From contig NZ_MLYO01000076.1 of assembly GCF_001866665.1 (NCBI RefSeq), positions 100,913-164,912 of the forward strand: a stretch of DNA of 64,000 bases, written 5' to 3'. The notes beneath the pieces are model-generated. The model was not told the DNA's origin. It worked only from the letters and a program-made list of their open reading frames with translations, and ran no database searches. Positions 42,517-51,181 of this stretch are shown piece after piece. The stretch is from Streptomyces monashensis (GTDB lineage: Bacteria; Actinomycetota; Actinomycetes; Streptomycetales; Streptomycetaceae). Position 1 is the first letter of the stretch, and each line of letters begins with the position of its first letter. The position numbers and the translations under genes are program-made.

Positions 42517-42957
42517 TCACTCCTTCTTCGGGATCCCGTACACCCGTTCCACCCGCAGCCGTACGACCAGGCGCCGGTCGCGGACCATCGCCGCACGGTA
42601 GTCGTCCCAGTCGGGGTGTTCGCCGAGGACGTCGCGGTAGAGGCGGACCAGCTCCTCGACCGTGTCGTCGTGCGGGTCGCGGGCGACCGGGGTCAGTTCG
42701 GCGGTGCCCTCGGCGACGGTGTACGCCCAGCGGTCGGCGCTGGTGACGTGGTACGAGGCGCGGGGGTCGCGGCGCAGGTTGCGGGTCTTGGCGCGGTCGT
42801 CCGTGACGGAGATCCGGATGAGCCGCTCGTCGGGGTCGTAGGCGTGGCTGACGTTGGACAGCTGGGGGCGGCCGTCCTGCTTGAGGGTGACCAGGGTGCC
42901 GCCGTGGCCCGAGGAGAGCAGGTCGAGCAGGGCGTCCTGTGTGGTGTCGTGAGTCAT
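42517..42957 (-). CDS. PPOX-class F420/FMN-dependent oxidoreductase
   Basis: 146 residues from ATG 42957. Split beta-barrel of the pyridoxamine 5'-phosphate oxidase-like superfamily: GTLVTLKQDGRPQLSNVSHAYD, IRISVTDDRAKTRNLRRDPRASYHV, and the short C-terminal RLRVERVYGIPKKE. This small subclass usually binds F420 in actinobacteria. Substrate unknown. The start has only a weak ribosome site. It is divergent from the TetR gene at 43048. Confidence 0.85.
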   Translation of the reverse strand: MTHDTTQDALLDLLSSGHGGTLVTLKQDGRPQLSNVSHAYDPDERLIRISVTDDRAKTRNLRRDPRASYHVTSADRWAYTVAEGTAELTPVARDPHDDTVEELVRLYRDVLGEHPDWDDYRAAMVRDRRLVVRLRVERVYGIPKKE

Positions 42958-43010
42958 ATCACGGTCAACTCGGCGGTGCGGGCCGCGCATTCCCACGGAC
43001 GACACCGATA

Positions 43011-43041
43011 GTAGACAGTGTCTACCCACGCCTGGTAGACA
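43011..43041. promoter_or_regulatory. TetR operator GTAGACA-G-TGTCTAC plus half-site
   Basis: A perfect 15-bp inverted repeat at 43011-43025, followed by another GTAGACA at 43035-43041, between the divergent PPOX (start 42957) and TetR (start 43048) genes. Probably bound by the TetR protein encoded alongside and controlling both sides. Confidence 0.65.
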
Positions 43042-43047
43042 CCGTCC

Positions 43048-43632
43048 ATGACCGATTCCGACAACGGGTTGCGGGAGCGTCTGGTCGACGTCGGGGTGGA
43101 GCTGCTGGCCGCCGAGGGGCCGGCGGCGCTCACCCTGCGGGAGATCGCACGGCGCGCCGGCGTCTCGCACGGGGCGCCGCGCCGCCACTTCCCCACCCAC
43201 CTGGAACTGCTGTCCGCCATCGCCCGCCGGGGCTTCGCCGACCTCGCCGAACGCGTGCGGCACACGCCCGGCAGCGGCGCCGGCGCCGGGCCCCGCGCAC
43301 AGGTGGCCGCGCTGGCGCGGACGTATCTGGAGTTCGCGCTGGAGAACCCGGGAATGTACGAGCTGATGTTCCGTCATGATCTGCTGGAGAGCGGGCATTC
43401 GGGGTTGCGGCAGACGAGCCTTCCGCTCTTCGCGCTGCTCTCCGGGCTGGTCGGCGAGGTGCGGCCGGAGGCCGACGCCCGGCGGGCGGCGGGGGCGCTG
43501 TGGGCGAACCTGCACGGGATCGCCCAGCTGTGGCGCTGGCGCAGTCTTCAACTCGCCCTGGACAGCGAGGACGTCGGGCCGTTGCTCGATGCGGCCCTGG
43601 CGGCGCACCTGGGCCCGGAGGGCGGGCGGTGA
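43048..43632 (+). CDS. TetR-family regulator coupled to efflux pump
   Basis: 194 residues. Helix-turn-helix ALTLREIARRAGVSHGAPRRHF near residue 30, then a TetR_C_33-like ligand domain (ENPGMYELMFRHDLL, AGALWANLHGIAQLW). No ribosome site is visible before ATG 43048 and the operator is only 6 nt away, so the message may be leaderless. The stop overlaps the start of the MFS gene by 4 nt (GTGA), which points to control of that exporter. Confidence 0.9.
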   Translation: MTDSDNGLRERLVDVGVELLAAEGPAALTLREIARRAGVSHGAPRRHFPTHLELLSAIARRGFADLAERVRHTPGSGAGAGPRAQVAALARTYLEFALENPGMYELMFRHDLLESGHSGLRQTSLPLFALLSGLVGEVRPEADARRAAGALWANLHGIAQLWRWRSLQLALDSEDVGPLLDAALAAHLGPEGGR

Positions 43633-44981
43633 ACCGGCGGTGGACGCTGGTGAGCAGTGTGGCGGGCGCGGTGGTCGTGGCGCTGGACGGTACGGTCCTC
43701 ACGGTCGCGCAGCCGTGCCTGCAAAGGGAGTTGGGCGCGTCGTTCGCCGAGGTGCAGTGGTCCAGTACGGCGTATCTCGTCGCGGTGGCGAGCCTGCTGG
43801 TGTTCGCGGGCCGGCTCGGTGACCGGTACGGGCACCGGCGGGTGTTCGCGCTCGGCCTGCTGGGCTTCGGGGCGGCGTCGACGGGGATCGGTCTCGCGCC
43901 CGGGGTGGGCTGGGTGATCGGGCTGCGGGCGGTGCAGGGGGCGTTCGGTGCGTTGTTGCAGCCGGCCACGCTGGGCATGCTGCGGGCGGCGTTCCCGCCT
44001 CAGCTGCTGGCGAAGCCGCTCGCCGTGCGGACGGCGGCGATCGGGCTGGCGGCGGCAGCGGGACCCGTCGTGGGCGGCGCGCTGGTGACGGGGCTGGGCT
44101 GGCGGGCGGTGTTCCTCGTGAACGCACTGCCCGCGCTCGCCTTCGGCCTGCCGGCCCTGCTGCGCCCGGAGCGGACCCCGGCCGTCGGTGCCGGGACGGC
44201 GCTGGACGTACCGGGTGCGGTGCTGCTCGCGGTCGCGCTGGCCGCTCTGGTGCACGCGCTGACCGCCGGGGCCGTCTCCTGGCCGGGGCTCGCCCTCGCC
44301 GGGGCCGCCGCGGCCGTCCTCGTCCGGCACGAGCGGCGTACGGCGAGTCCGCTGCTGCCGCCGGGCGTCGTCGGCTCACGGGTGGTCGCGGCCGCGCTCG
44401 GCGTCCTGGTCACGGTGTCGGCGTCGCTGTTCGGCACGCTCTTCGTGGCCACGTACGTCCTCCAACGCGGCCTCGGGCTCGACCCGTTGCAGAGCGCCCT
44501 GCGCAGTCTGCCGCTGGCCGTGCTGATGGTGGCGTCCGCCGCGCTGTGCCCGGTGCTGCTGCGCCGCCTCGGTGCGCGCCGTACGACGGCGGGGGCGGCG
44601 GCGCTGCTCGCGCTCGGGGTCCTCGTGCTGTCGCAGGCCGCGTCCGCGCCGGCGTTCGGCTGCGGCTTCGCCCTGCTGGGCGCCGGGTTCGGGACCGTGA
44701 TGGTGGCGGCCACGCACGTCGTCGTGACGGCGACGGAGGTGGCGGTGGCCGGGGTGGCGGGCGGCTTGCAGCAGACGGCGCTGAACGTGGGTCCCGCCCT
44801 GGGCGTGGCCGCGGCGAGCGCGCTGCTGGGCGCCGGGACCGAACCGGCGCTGCTCGTCCTCGCGGCCGTCGCGGCGCTCGGTGCGCTGCCGGCCTGCGCG
44901 CTGTCCCGGGCCCACGGCGTCGCGTCGGTCACACCCGGCGCCGGAGATCACCTCCGGCACTCCGTTTCTGCGCGACGATGA
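43629..44981 (+). CDS. MFS efflux transporter, DHA2-type
   Basis: 450 residues, about 14 membrane segments. The family motifs ALDGTVLTVAQPCLQRELGAS in segment 1, GRLGDRYGHRRVF in loop 2-3, and GLRAVQGAFGALLQPATLGML are those of the EmrB/QacA group of drug:H+ antiporters. GTG 43629 overlaps the TetR stop. It likely exports a toxic compound recognised by that TetR. Substrate unknown. Confidence 0.9.
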   Translation: MNRRWTLVSSVAGAVVVALDGTVLTVAQPCLQRELGASFAEVQWSSTAYLVAVASLLVFAGRLGDRYGHRRVFALGLLGFGAASTGIGLAPGVGWVIGLRAVQGAFGALLQPATLGMLRAAFPPQLLAKPLAVRTAAIGLAAAAGPVVGGALVTGLGWRAVFLVNALPALAFGLPALLRPERTPAVGAGTALDVPGAVLLAVALAALVHALTAGAVSWPGLALAGAAAAVLVRHERRTASPLLPPGVVGSRVVAAALGVLVTVSASLFGTLFVATYVLQRGLGLDPLQSALRSLPLAVLMVASAALCPVLLRRLGARRTTAGAAALLALGVLVLSQAASAPAFGCGFALLGAGFGTVMVAATHVVVTATEVAVAGVAGGLQQTALNVGPALGVAAASALLGAGTEPALLVLAAVAALGALPACALSRAHGVASVTPGAGDHLRHSVSARR

Positions 44982-45042
44982 GCACCGGACGCGGACCGGG
45001 TGGTCGGGCGGGGTCGCGTACGACGGCGAGCGGAGGAGAGCG

Positions 45043-46266
45043 ATGGCGGGGCTGGGGCAGGAAGTCGAGCCGGGCGAGGCGGGGCTGGACGCCGCGGGGC
45101 TGGACCGGCTGGAGCGGTACCTCGCCGGGCACGTGGACGCGGGGCGGCTGCCCGGCTTTCTGCTGGCCCTGGCCCGCGGCGGGCGCGTCGCGCACCTCAC
45201 GGTGTACGGGCGGCGCGATGTCGCGGGCGAACTGCCGGTGGAGTCGGACACGTTGTGGCGGATCTACTCGATGACCAAGCCGGTCACCGCCGTGGCCGTG
45301 CTACTGCTGGTGGAGGAGGGCCGGCTGGGCCTGGACGATCCGCTGGAGCGGTATCTGCCCGCGTTCGCCGAACCCCGGGTGTACGACGGCGGTTCGGGGG
45401 ACGGCCTCACCACCCGCCCGGCCGCCGGACCGATCCGGATCCGTCATCTGCTCACCCACACCGCCGGGTTGACCTACGGCTTCTACCACCACCATCCGGT
45501 CGACGCCCTGTACCGCGACTCGGGGCTGGAGTACTCGGTGCCGCCGGGGGCCGATCTGGCCGAGACGGTCGAGGTGTACGCGCGGATGCCGCTGCAGTTC
45601 GAGCCTGGCACGCAGTGGAACTACTCGGTCGCCTCGAACGTGCTGGGCCGGGTGGTCGAGGTGGTGTCCGGGCGGCCGCTGGACGTGTTCTTCGCCGAGC
45701 GTGTCCTCGGCCCGCTCGGCATGACCGACACCGGGTTCCATCTCGCGCCCGGGCAGGAGCCCCGGCTGGCCGGGCTGTACCGGGAGACGGACGAGGGCGG
45801 GATCGCGCCGGTGGCGGGGCTGCCGGTGCACGGCCGGCCGCGGTTCCTGTCGGGCAGCGGCGGCCTGGTCTCCTCGGCGTACGACTTCCACCGGTTCATG
45901 GAGATGCTGCGCCGCGGCGGCGAACTGGACGGCCTGCGGCTGCTGTCGGCGGACAGCGTCACGCTGATGACCGGCAACCGGCTGCCCGGCGGTGCCGTCC
46001 TGCGCGCCTTCGGCGCCCCGGTCCACCGGGAGCCCGGCAACGACGGCCTGGGCTTCGGTTTCAACGTCTCCGTGGTGGTCGACCCGTCCCGCACCCTGGC
46101 CCCGTCCAGCCTCGGTACGTACGGCTGGACGGGCGCGGCCACGACCGTGTTCTGGGTGGACCCGGCCCACGAGCTGACGGTGCAGTTCATGACCCAGGTG
46201 CGCCCGAGGACGCTGAAGGTGTTCCCGCAGCTGCGGCGGCTGGTGAGCGAGGCGCTGACCGGCTGA
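45043..46266 (+). CDS. serine hydrolase, class C beta-lactamase fold
   Basis: 407 residues with AGGAGAG before the ATG and no signal peptide, so cytoplasmic. The nucleophile motif SMTK (Ser 76, Lys 79), the YSV tyrosine motif in WNYSVASN near residue 190, and LLTHTAGLTYGF near 140 are those of EstB/LovD-type esterases rather than secreted beta-lactamases. It probably hydrolyses or transfers an ester. It stands alone between the efflux pair and the ribA-like gene. Confidence 0.88.
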   Translation: MAGLGQEVEPGEAGLDAAGLDRLERYLAGHVDAGRLPGFLLALARGGRVAHLTVYGRRDVAGELPVESDTLWRIYSMTKPVTAVAVLLLVEEGRLGLDDPLERYLPAFAEPRVYDGGSGDGLTTRPAAGPIRIRHLLTHTAGLTYGFYHHHPVDALYRDSGLEYSVPPGADLAETVEVYARMPLQFEPGTQWNYSVASNVLGRVVEVVSGRPLDVFFAERVLGPLGMTDTGFHLAPGQEPRLAGLYRETDEGGIAPVAGLPVHGRPRFLSGSGGLVSSAYDFHRFMEMLRRGGELDGLRLLSADSVTLMTGNRLPGGAVLRAFGAPVHREPGNDGLGFGFNVSVVVDPSRTLAPSSLGTYGWTGAATTVFWVDPAHELTVQFMTQVRPRTLKVFPQLRRLVSEALTG

Positions 46267-46286
46267 CAGCCGGGCCGCAGGAGCCG

Positions 46287-46958
46287 TCAGGACCCGTGGG
46301 CGACGGCGTCCAGGTGCGGCAGGATGTGGTCCATCCGCTCCCGTTTGGTGCGCAGATAGGTGATGTTGCTCTCGCACGGCTCGATCAGCAGCGGCACCCG
46401 CTCGGCGACCTGGATGCCGTGCCGGACGAGGGCCTCGCGCTTGCGCGGGTTGTTGGACATCAGCCGGACCGAGCGCACGCCGAGGTCGCGCAGGATCTCG
46501 GCGGCGACGCGGTAGTCGCGGGCGTCGACGGGCAGGCCGAGCGCGAGGTTGGCCTCCACGGTGTCCAGGCCCTCGGCCTGGAGCGCCATCGCGCGCAGTT
46601 TGGCGAGCAGTCCGATGCCGCGGCCTTCGTGCCCCCTCAAGTACACGACGACACCGCTGCCTTCGGCGACGACGGCGCGCAGCGCGGAGGCCAGCTGGTC
46701 GCCGCACTCGCAGTGCCGCGAGCCGAACGCGTCCCCGGTCAGGCATTCGGAGTGCAGCCGGGTCAGCACGTTCTCGGTGCCGATCTCGCCGTACACCAGG
46801 GCGACTTGTTCCTCGCCTCGGGCGTGGTCCAGGTATCCGATCGCCTGGAATTTCCCGTACACGGTGGGCAGCGGCGCATTCACGACGCGTTCCGTGTCCG
46901 TCCGCCCTGCGGACTTCGAGCCCAGTACGCCGATGTCGACGCCGGTGTTTTCTGTCAT
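46287..46958 (-). CDS. GTP cyclohydrolase II homologue, probably FAPy-forming
   Basis: 223 residues. RibA fold with zinc cysteines in SECLTGDAFGSRHCECGDQ (Cys 72, 83, 85) and the catalytic YLRGHEGRGIGL. In ordinary RibA the next helix reads LRAYALQ; here it is LRAMALQ, with Met 124 in place of the active-site Tyr. I recall that the S. coelicolor homologue SCO6655 stops at the formamidopyrimidine (FAPy) nucleotide instead of losing formate, and that a Tyr-to-Met change was blamed. So this enzyme probably opens GTP to FAPy. It is divergent, only 38 nt away, from a creatininase-family gene that could remove the formyl group. Not grouped with other riboflavin genes. Confidence 0.88.
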   Translation of the reverse strand: MTENTGVDIGVLGSKSAGRTDTERVVNAPLPTVYGKFQAIGYLDHARGEEQVALVYGEIGTENVLTRLHSECLTGDAFGSRHCECGDQLASALRAVVAEGSGVVVYLRGHEGRGIGLLAKLRAMALQAEGLDTVEANLALGLPVDARDYRVAAEILRDLGVRSVRLMSNNPRKREALVRHGIQVAERVPLLIEPCESNITYLRTKRERMDHILPHLDAVAHGS

Positions 46959-46996
46959 GATCTGATTCCTCAAGCGAGACGAAAGGCCGTGAAAAG

Positions 46997-47803
46997 ATGA
47001 GTGGTTCGGGCGTGCGGGCGGCGGCACATGCGGGGATGCGCGGGATGCACGGCGTGCTGCCGGCGGACACCACGCAGGACGTACGGGCGCGGGGGGCGGG
47101 CGTCCCGGCACAGGTCGGCGTCCTTCCCGTCGGCAGTTTCGAGCAGCACGGGCCCTTCCTTCCGCTGGCGACCGACACGCTGGTCGCGTGTGCCGTGGCG
47201 CGGGAGATCGCGGCCGCGTACCCGGTGCACCTCCTGCCTCCGGTGACGATTTCCTGCTCGCACGAGCACGCCGGCTGGCCGGGGACCGTCAGCATCTCCG
47301 CCGTGACCCTCCACGCGGTGGTCGCGGACATCGCGGATTCGCTGCGCCGCGGCGGGGTCGGCACGCTCGTCGTGGTCAACGGGCACGGCGGCAACTACGT
47401 CCTCGGCAACGTCGTGCAGGAGGCGTCCGCGCGCGGTGAGCGGATGGCGCTGTTCCCGGCCGCCGAGGACTGGGAGAAGGCCCGGGAGCGGGCGGGGGTG
47501 GAGACCTCGCTGCTCTCCGACATGCACGCCGGGGAAATCGAGACCTCGATTCTTCTGCACGCTCATCCCGAATTCGTCCGCCCTGGTCACGAGTCCGCCG
47601 ATTTCCTCGCCGACGACCGTCGTCGTCTGCTCACCGTGGGAATGTCCGCCTATACCGAATCGGGTGTCATCGGCCGTCCTTCCCTGGGGTCGGCGGAAAA
47701 GGGGAAGGAACTGCTGGCGAGCCTCGCGGATTCCTTCTCCGCGGTGTTCGCACTGTTCACCGCGTCCGACGGCGGCGGGGACGCGGCGACCGTACGGGGA
47801 TAG
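46997..47803 (+). CDS. creatininase-family amidohydrolase, candidate FAPy deformylase
   Basis: 268 residues. Metal-binding residues of the family are visible: Glu 49, His 51 (GSFEQHGP), Asp 60, His 130 in VVNGHGGNY, and the Glu of MHAGEIETS near 180. Known relatives include creatininase, ArfB (which deformylates FAPy nucleotides in archaea) and MftE. Its start lies 38 nt from the FAPy-forming cyclohydrolase gene, so removing formate from FAPy is the simplest role (inference). An N-terminal ~35-residue extension precedes the fold. The last 154 bp overlap, antisense, the UPF0104-type gene that converges on it. Confidence 0.85.
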   Translation: MSGSGVRAAAHAGMRGMHGVLPADTTQDVRARGAGVPAQVGVLPVGSFEQHGPFLPLATDTLVACAVAREIAAAYPVHLLPPVTISCSHEHAGWPGTVSISAVTLHAVVADIADSLRRGGVGTLVVVNGHGGNYVLGNVVQEASARGERMALFPAAEDWEKARERAGVETSLLSDMHAGEIETSILLHAHPEFVRPGHESADFLADDRRRLLTVGMSAYTESGVIGRPSLGSAEKGKELLASLADSFSAVFALFTASDGGGDAATVRG

Positions 47804-48825
47804 CCGCGCAGCCCGGCGTACCAGCGGGCGACGAGGACGACGGCGCCGGGCAGGCTCGCCACGAAGCTGAGCACGCCGTACACCACGGCGACGGCGACCC
47901 CGCTGCCCGCGCCGAGCCCCGCGGCCCCGAACGCCCAGGCGGTGACGCCCTCGCGGGGGCCGAAGCCGCCGATGTTCAGCGGCAGTCCCATGGCGACGAG
48001 CGCCAGGACGGCGAGCGGGACCAGCACGGCCACGGAGGCGGCGGAGCCGGCGACCCGGGCCGCGACGACGAACATCGCCAGATGCCCGGCGAGGACGAGG
48101 GCCGAGGACAGCGCGACCCCGGGCCCGGCCTGCCGGGACAGCAGCCCCTGCCGGGCCTCGTCGAGGCTCGTGCGCAGCGCGGTCCGGCGCCGGCCGGGGG
48201 CGCGGTTCATGCGGACGGCGAGGACGACGGCGAGGATGCCGGCGCCGGCCAGGGCGGCGAGCGGGGCGGCGGCGCGGACGTCGTCGCGGACCGGCGAGGG
48301 CAGGACCAGCAGGGCCGCCGCGCCGAACACGGCCAGCGCGATCTGTCCCGCCACCCGCTCCAGCACCACTGCCTTCACGCCGCGCCGCAGGTCACCGGCG
48401 CTCTGCCCGTGCCGCACCGCGCGGTGCACGTCGCCCAGGATCCCGCCGGGCAGAGCCGCGTTCAGGAACAGCGCACGGTAGTAGTCGGCGACGGCGGGCC
48501 CGAAGGGCAGCCGGATCCGCAGGCCCCGGGCCACCAACTGCCAGCGCCAGGCGCTCAGTACGGTGGTGACCGCGCCGATACCGAGGGCGGCGAGGACGGC
48601 CCCGGTATCGATCCGGCGCAGCCCGTCGAGCAGCGCGCCGGTGCCCAGCCGCCACAGCAGCGCGCCGAGGATGACGACACCGGCGGCGGTCCCGAGGTGC
48701 GTGCGCAGCGCACGGCCGTCGAGGCGCCGCGAGCCGACGGCGGGCGTGGCGGCGGGAGCGGGGGCGGGTGCCTCGTCGTCCGCCGGTCCGGCGCCCGCGG
48801 GGTACGCGGTCGCCCGCGCCGTCAT
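47650..48825 (-). CDS. UPF0104/lysylphosphatidylglycerol synthase TM-domain protein
   Basis: 391 residues with about eight membrane segments. Motifs of the flippase-like UPF0104 (AglD/LPG synthase TM) family: RIRLPFGPAVADYYRALFLN, PGGILGDVHRAVRHG, and LPLNIGGFGPREGVTAWAF. Relatives help move or modify lipid-linked molecules. ATG 48825 overlaps the methyltransferase stop by 4 nt, last of a four-gene coupled set. The C-terminal ~45 residues (Ser/Ala-rich) are encoded opposite the creatininase 3' end. Its presence suggests that the pathway product is membrane-associated or exported. Confidence 0.85.
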   Translation of the reverse strand: MTARATAYPAGAGPADDEAPAPAPAATPAVGSRRLDGRALRTHLGTAAGVVILGALLWRLGTGALLDGLRRIDTGAVLAALGIGAVTTVLSAWRWQLVARGLRIRLPFGPAVADYYRALFLNAALPGGILGDVHRAVRHGQSAGDLRRGVKAVVLERVAGQIALAVFGAAALLVLPSPVRDDVRAAAPLAALAGAGILAVVLAVRMNRAPGRRRTALRTSLDEARQGLLSRQAGPGVALSSALVLAGHLAMFVVAARVAGSAASVAVLVPLAVLALVAMGLPLNIGGFGPREGVTAWAFGAAGLGAGSGVAVAVVYGVLSFVASLPGAVVLVARWYAGLRGYPRTVAASPPPSDAVNSANTAEKESARLASSSFPFSADPREGRPMTPDSV

Positions 48826-49964
48826 GAGGCGCCGTCCGTCGGGCGGGGCAGGGCCAGCAGGTCGCTGTGGTGGACGACCACCCGCAGCTCACCGGCGGAC
48901 GAGGCGGCGAGCCGGTCGCGCAGGTAGCGTGCCGCGAGCTCGGCGAGGTCGGGGCGCTGCTCCACGGCCGCACCCACCCAGCCGCGCAGCCACTGTTCGG
49001 TCAGCGCGGCCTGTTCGGGTCCGAGGTGCCACGGGCTCGGGTGCACGCGGACGCTCGCGCCGCGCGCGGCGAACGCCTCGCGGGCCACGGTGACCGCGTC
49101 CGGGCCGAGCAGGTCCGCGCGCCGCTGGTGGGCGTTGAACGCCTCGGCGATCTCGGCGTCCAGCGGGTCGTGCGGGGTGAGTTCGACGCGTCCGGCGACG
49201 GACAGCGTCAGCAGCGCGGGGCACCCGGCGCCGGTGCACGCGTCGGCGAGGGCGACGATCTCCTCGCGGGTGAGGACGTCGAGCAGTGCGGAGGCGGTGA
49301 CCAGCGAGGCGCCGCTCAGCGCGTCGGGGGTCAGCCGGGCCACGTCCCCGCGTCGGGTCTCGACGGTGACGCGGCTGCCGTCGGCGGCGGAGCGCGGGGA
49401 GGCCACGGCGGCGAAGTGCAGCAGATAGGGGTCGCGGTCGTGCAGGATCCAGTGCTGGGCACCGTCGAGGCGGGGTGCGAGCCAGCGGCCCATCGAGCCG
49501 GTGCCGCAGCCGAGGTCGTGCACGGCCAGGGCGCCGGTGCGGCCGGGCAGGTCCGCCAGCCCGATCCGCAGCGGGTCCAGCAGGTCCCGCGCACGGGCGG
49601 TCGCGTCGGCGCTCTCCCGCAGGTGCAGCCACTCGGGCGCGTACCGGGGCGGTTCGTCGGGCTCGTCGTCCCGCAGCCGTACGGTGGCCCGCTCGCCCGG
49701 ACGGCCGACGGGACCGGCGCCGGGGACGACCGACGGCACCGAGTCGGCCGCGGCGGCCGCGGGCCCCAGGTCGACAGCGCCCGTACCTGCCACCGTCGCA
49801 CCGGCCGTCGTCGGACGGGGCTCGCCGGACGCCTCGCCGTCGGTCTCTCCGCGCGGCACGGACTCCACCTCGCTCTCACTCCCCCGCGGCAACCGCGTTC
49901 CCCTGGGCCCCGGTTGGGCCGGGACCGCGGCGGCCTCGTCCGTCACGGTGTCGCGTGCCGTCAT
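48822..49964 (-). CDS. class I SAM-dependent methyltransferase
   Basis: 380 residues. The first ~115 are Pro/Gly/Thr-rich and look disordered. The Rossmann core starts with motif I VHDLGCGTGSMGRWLAPRL, then HDRDPYLLHFA (motif II acidic residue) and LVTASALLDVLTREEIVAL. It ends in a ~130-residue C-terminal part. It overlaps the glycosyltransferase stop by 4 nt upstream and the UPF0104 start by 4 nt downstream. Presumably it methylates an intermediate of the GTP-derived pathway. Confidence 0.85.
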   Translation of the reverse strand: MTARDTVTDEAAAVPAQPGPRGTRLPRGSESEVESVPRGETDGEASGEPRPTTAGATVAGTGAVDLGPAAAAADSVPSVVPGAGPVGRPGERATVRLRDDEPDEPPRYAPEWLHLRESADATARARDLLDPLRIGLADLPGRTGALAVHDLGCGTGSMGRWLAPRLDGAQHWILHDRDPYLLHFAAVASPRSAADGSRVTVETRRGDVARLTPDALSGASLVTASALLDVLTREEIVALADACTGAGCPALLTLSVAGRVELTPHDPLDAEIAEAFNAHQRRADLLGPDAVTVAREAFAARGASVRVHPSPWHLGPEQAALTEQWLRGWVGAAVEQRPDLAELAARYLRDRLAASSAGELRVVVHHSDLLALPRPTDGAS

Positions 49965-51181
49965 GCCGCCCTCCCCGGGGTCTCGGGGAGGCGGCCGAGG
50001 ACCGCGGCCAGGCTGCGGGCGGTGGCGGCCCAGCCGTCGAGCGCGGCGCGCCGGGCGCGGGCCGCGGCCTTGAGCCGGCGGCGTACGTCGGGCTCACCGA
50101 ACCAGCCGCGCAGTTCGGCGGCGAGCGCGCCGGGGTCCTCCGGCGGGACGAGGATGCCGGGCACCCCGCCGTCGGGGGCGCGGCCGACCGCCTCGGGCAC
50201 GCCGCCGACGTCGGTGGCGAGCACCGGGATGCCACGGGCGAGCGCCTCGGTCACCGCCATGCCGTAGGTCTCGGCGTACGACGTCAGGACCATCAGGTCG
50301 GCGGCGGCGTAGGCGGCGTCGAGGCCGGCGCCGGAGCGCGGTCCGGTCAGGTGCAGCCGGTCGGTGAGGCCGTGCCGGGCGATCAGTTCCCGCAACTGTG
50401 CGACGTAGGCGGGGTCGTGGACGAGTCCGCCGACGCACTCGCAGGTCCACGGCAGGTCGCGCACCGCCGCGAGGGCCTCCACGAGCCGGTGCTGGCCCTT
50501 GCGCGGGGTCACCGCGGCGACGCACAGCAGCCGGGAGACGCCGTCGGTGCCGGGTGCGAGGGGCGCGATGTCGGCGCCGGGCGGGGCGGCGTGGACCCGG
50601 TCGGGGGCGAGGCCGTGGTGGGAGACGAGCCGGCGCACGGCCCAGTCGCTGGTGGCGACGACGGCGGGTACGGCGCGCAGCACGGCTCGTTCGCGGGCGT
50701 CGAGGTCGGCGGCGGCCCGCGGGTCGCGGCCGGTCTCGTCGCCGAGCGGCAGATGCACCAGCACCGCGAGGCGCAGGCGTCCGGACTCCGGGGTGACGAT
50801 CTCGGGTACGCCGCAGGCGACGAGTCCGTCGAGCAGGACGATCGCGTCGTCCGGCAGCTCCCGCAGGGTGCGGGCGAGTGCCTCGCGGGCGGTGCGGTCG
50901 GGGCGGGGCCAGGCGCCGGCGGCGATGTGCCGGGTGACCTGCCAGCCGAAGCCGGGCAGGTCGAGGCAGAGCCGGCGGTCGTAGGCGTTGCCGCCGCTGG
51001 GCGCGGCCGGGTCGTCGACGCCGGCCGGCATGACGAAGTGCACGGTGCGCAGGGACATGGGGATGATTCCGGCGTGCTGCTCGGCTGCGGTGGGCTGCGC
51101 GGGCACGTAGGAGAGCCGCGCCCGCCGAACGGCCGCACCGGTGATGCCGGCCGTATCGGTGATGTCGGTCCTGTCGGTCAC
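49961..51181 (-). CDS. glycosyltransferase family 4
   Basis: 406 residues from GTG 51181, which overlaps the PTPS-like stop (GTGA); MSLRTVHFVMP at residue 42 is an alternative internal start. GT-B fold with the nucleotide-sugar site SYAETYGMAVTEALARGIPVLATDVGG (EX7E motif) near residue 315 and CVAAVTPRKGQHRLVEAL near 225. It transfers a sugar from a nucleotide donor to an unknown acceptor. No signal peptide. Co-translated with methyltransferase and PTPS-fold genes. Confidence 0.88.
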   Translation of the reverse strand: MTDRTDITDTAGITGAAVRRARLSYVPAQPTAAEQHAGIIPMSLRTVHFVMPAGVDDPAAPSGGNAYDRRLCLDLPGFGWQVTRHIAAGAWPRPDRTAREALARTLRELPDDAIVLLDGLVACGVPEIVTPESGRLRLAVLVHLPLGDETGRDPRAAADLDARERAVLRAVPAVVATSDWAVRRLVSHHGLAPDRVHAAPPGADIAPLAPGTDGVSRLLCVAAVTPRKGQHRLVEALAAVRDLPWTCECVGGLVHDPAYVAQLRELIARHGLTDRLHLTGPRSGAGLDAAYAAADLMVLTSYAETYGMAVTEALARGIPVLATDVGGVPEAVGRAPDGGVPGILVPPEDPGALAAELRGWFGEPDVRRRLKAAARARRAALDGWAATARSLAAVLGRLPETPGRAA

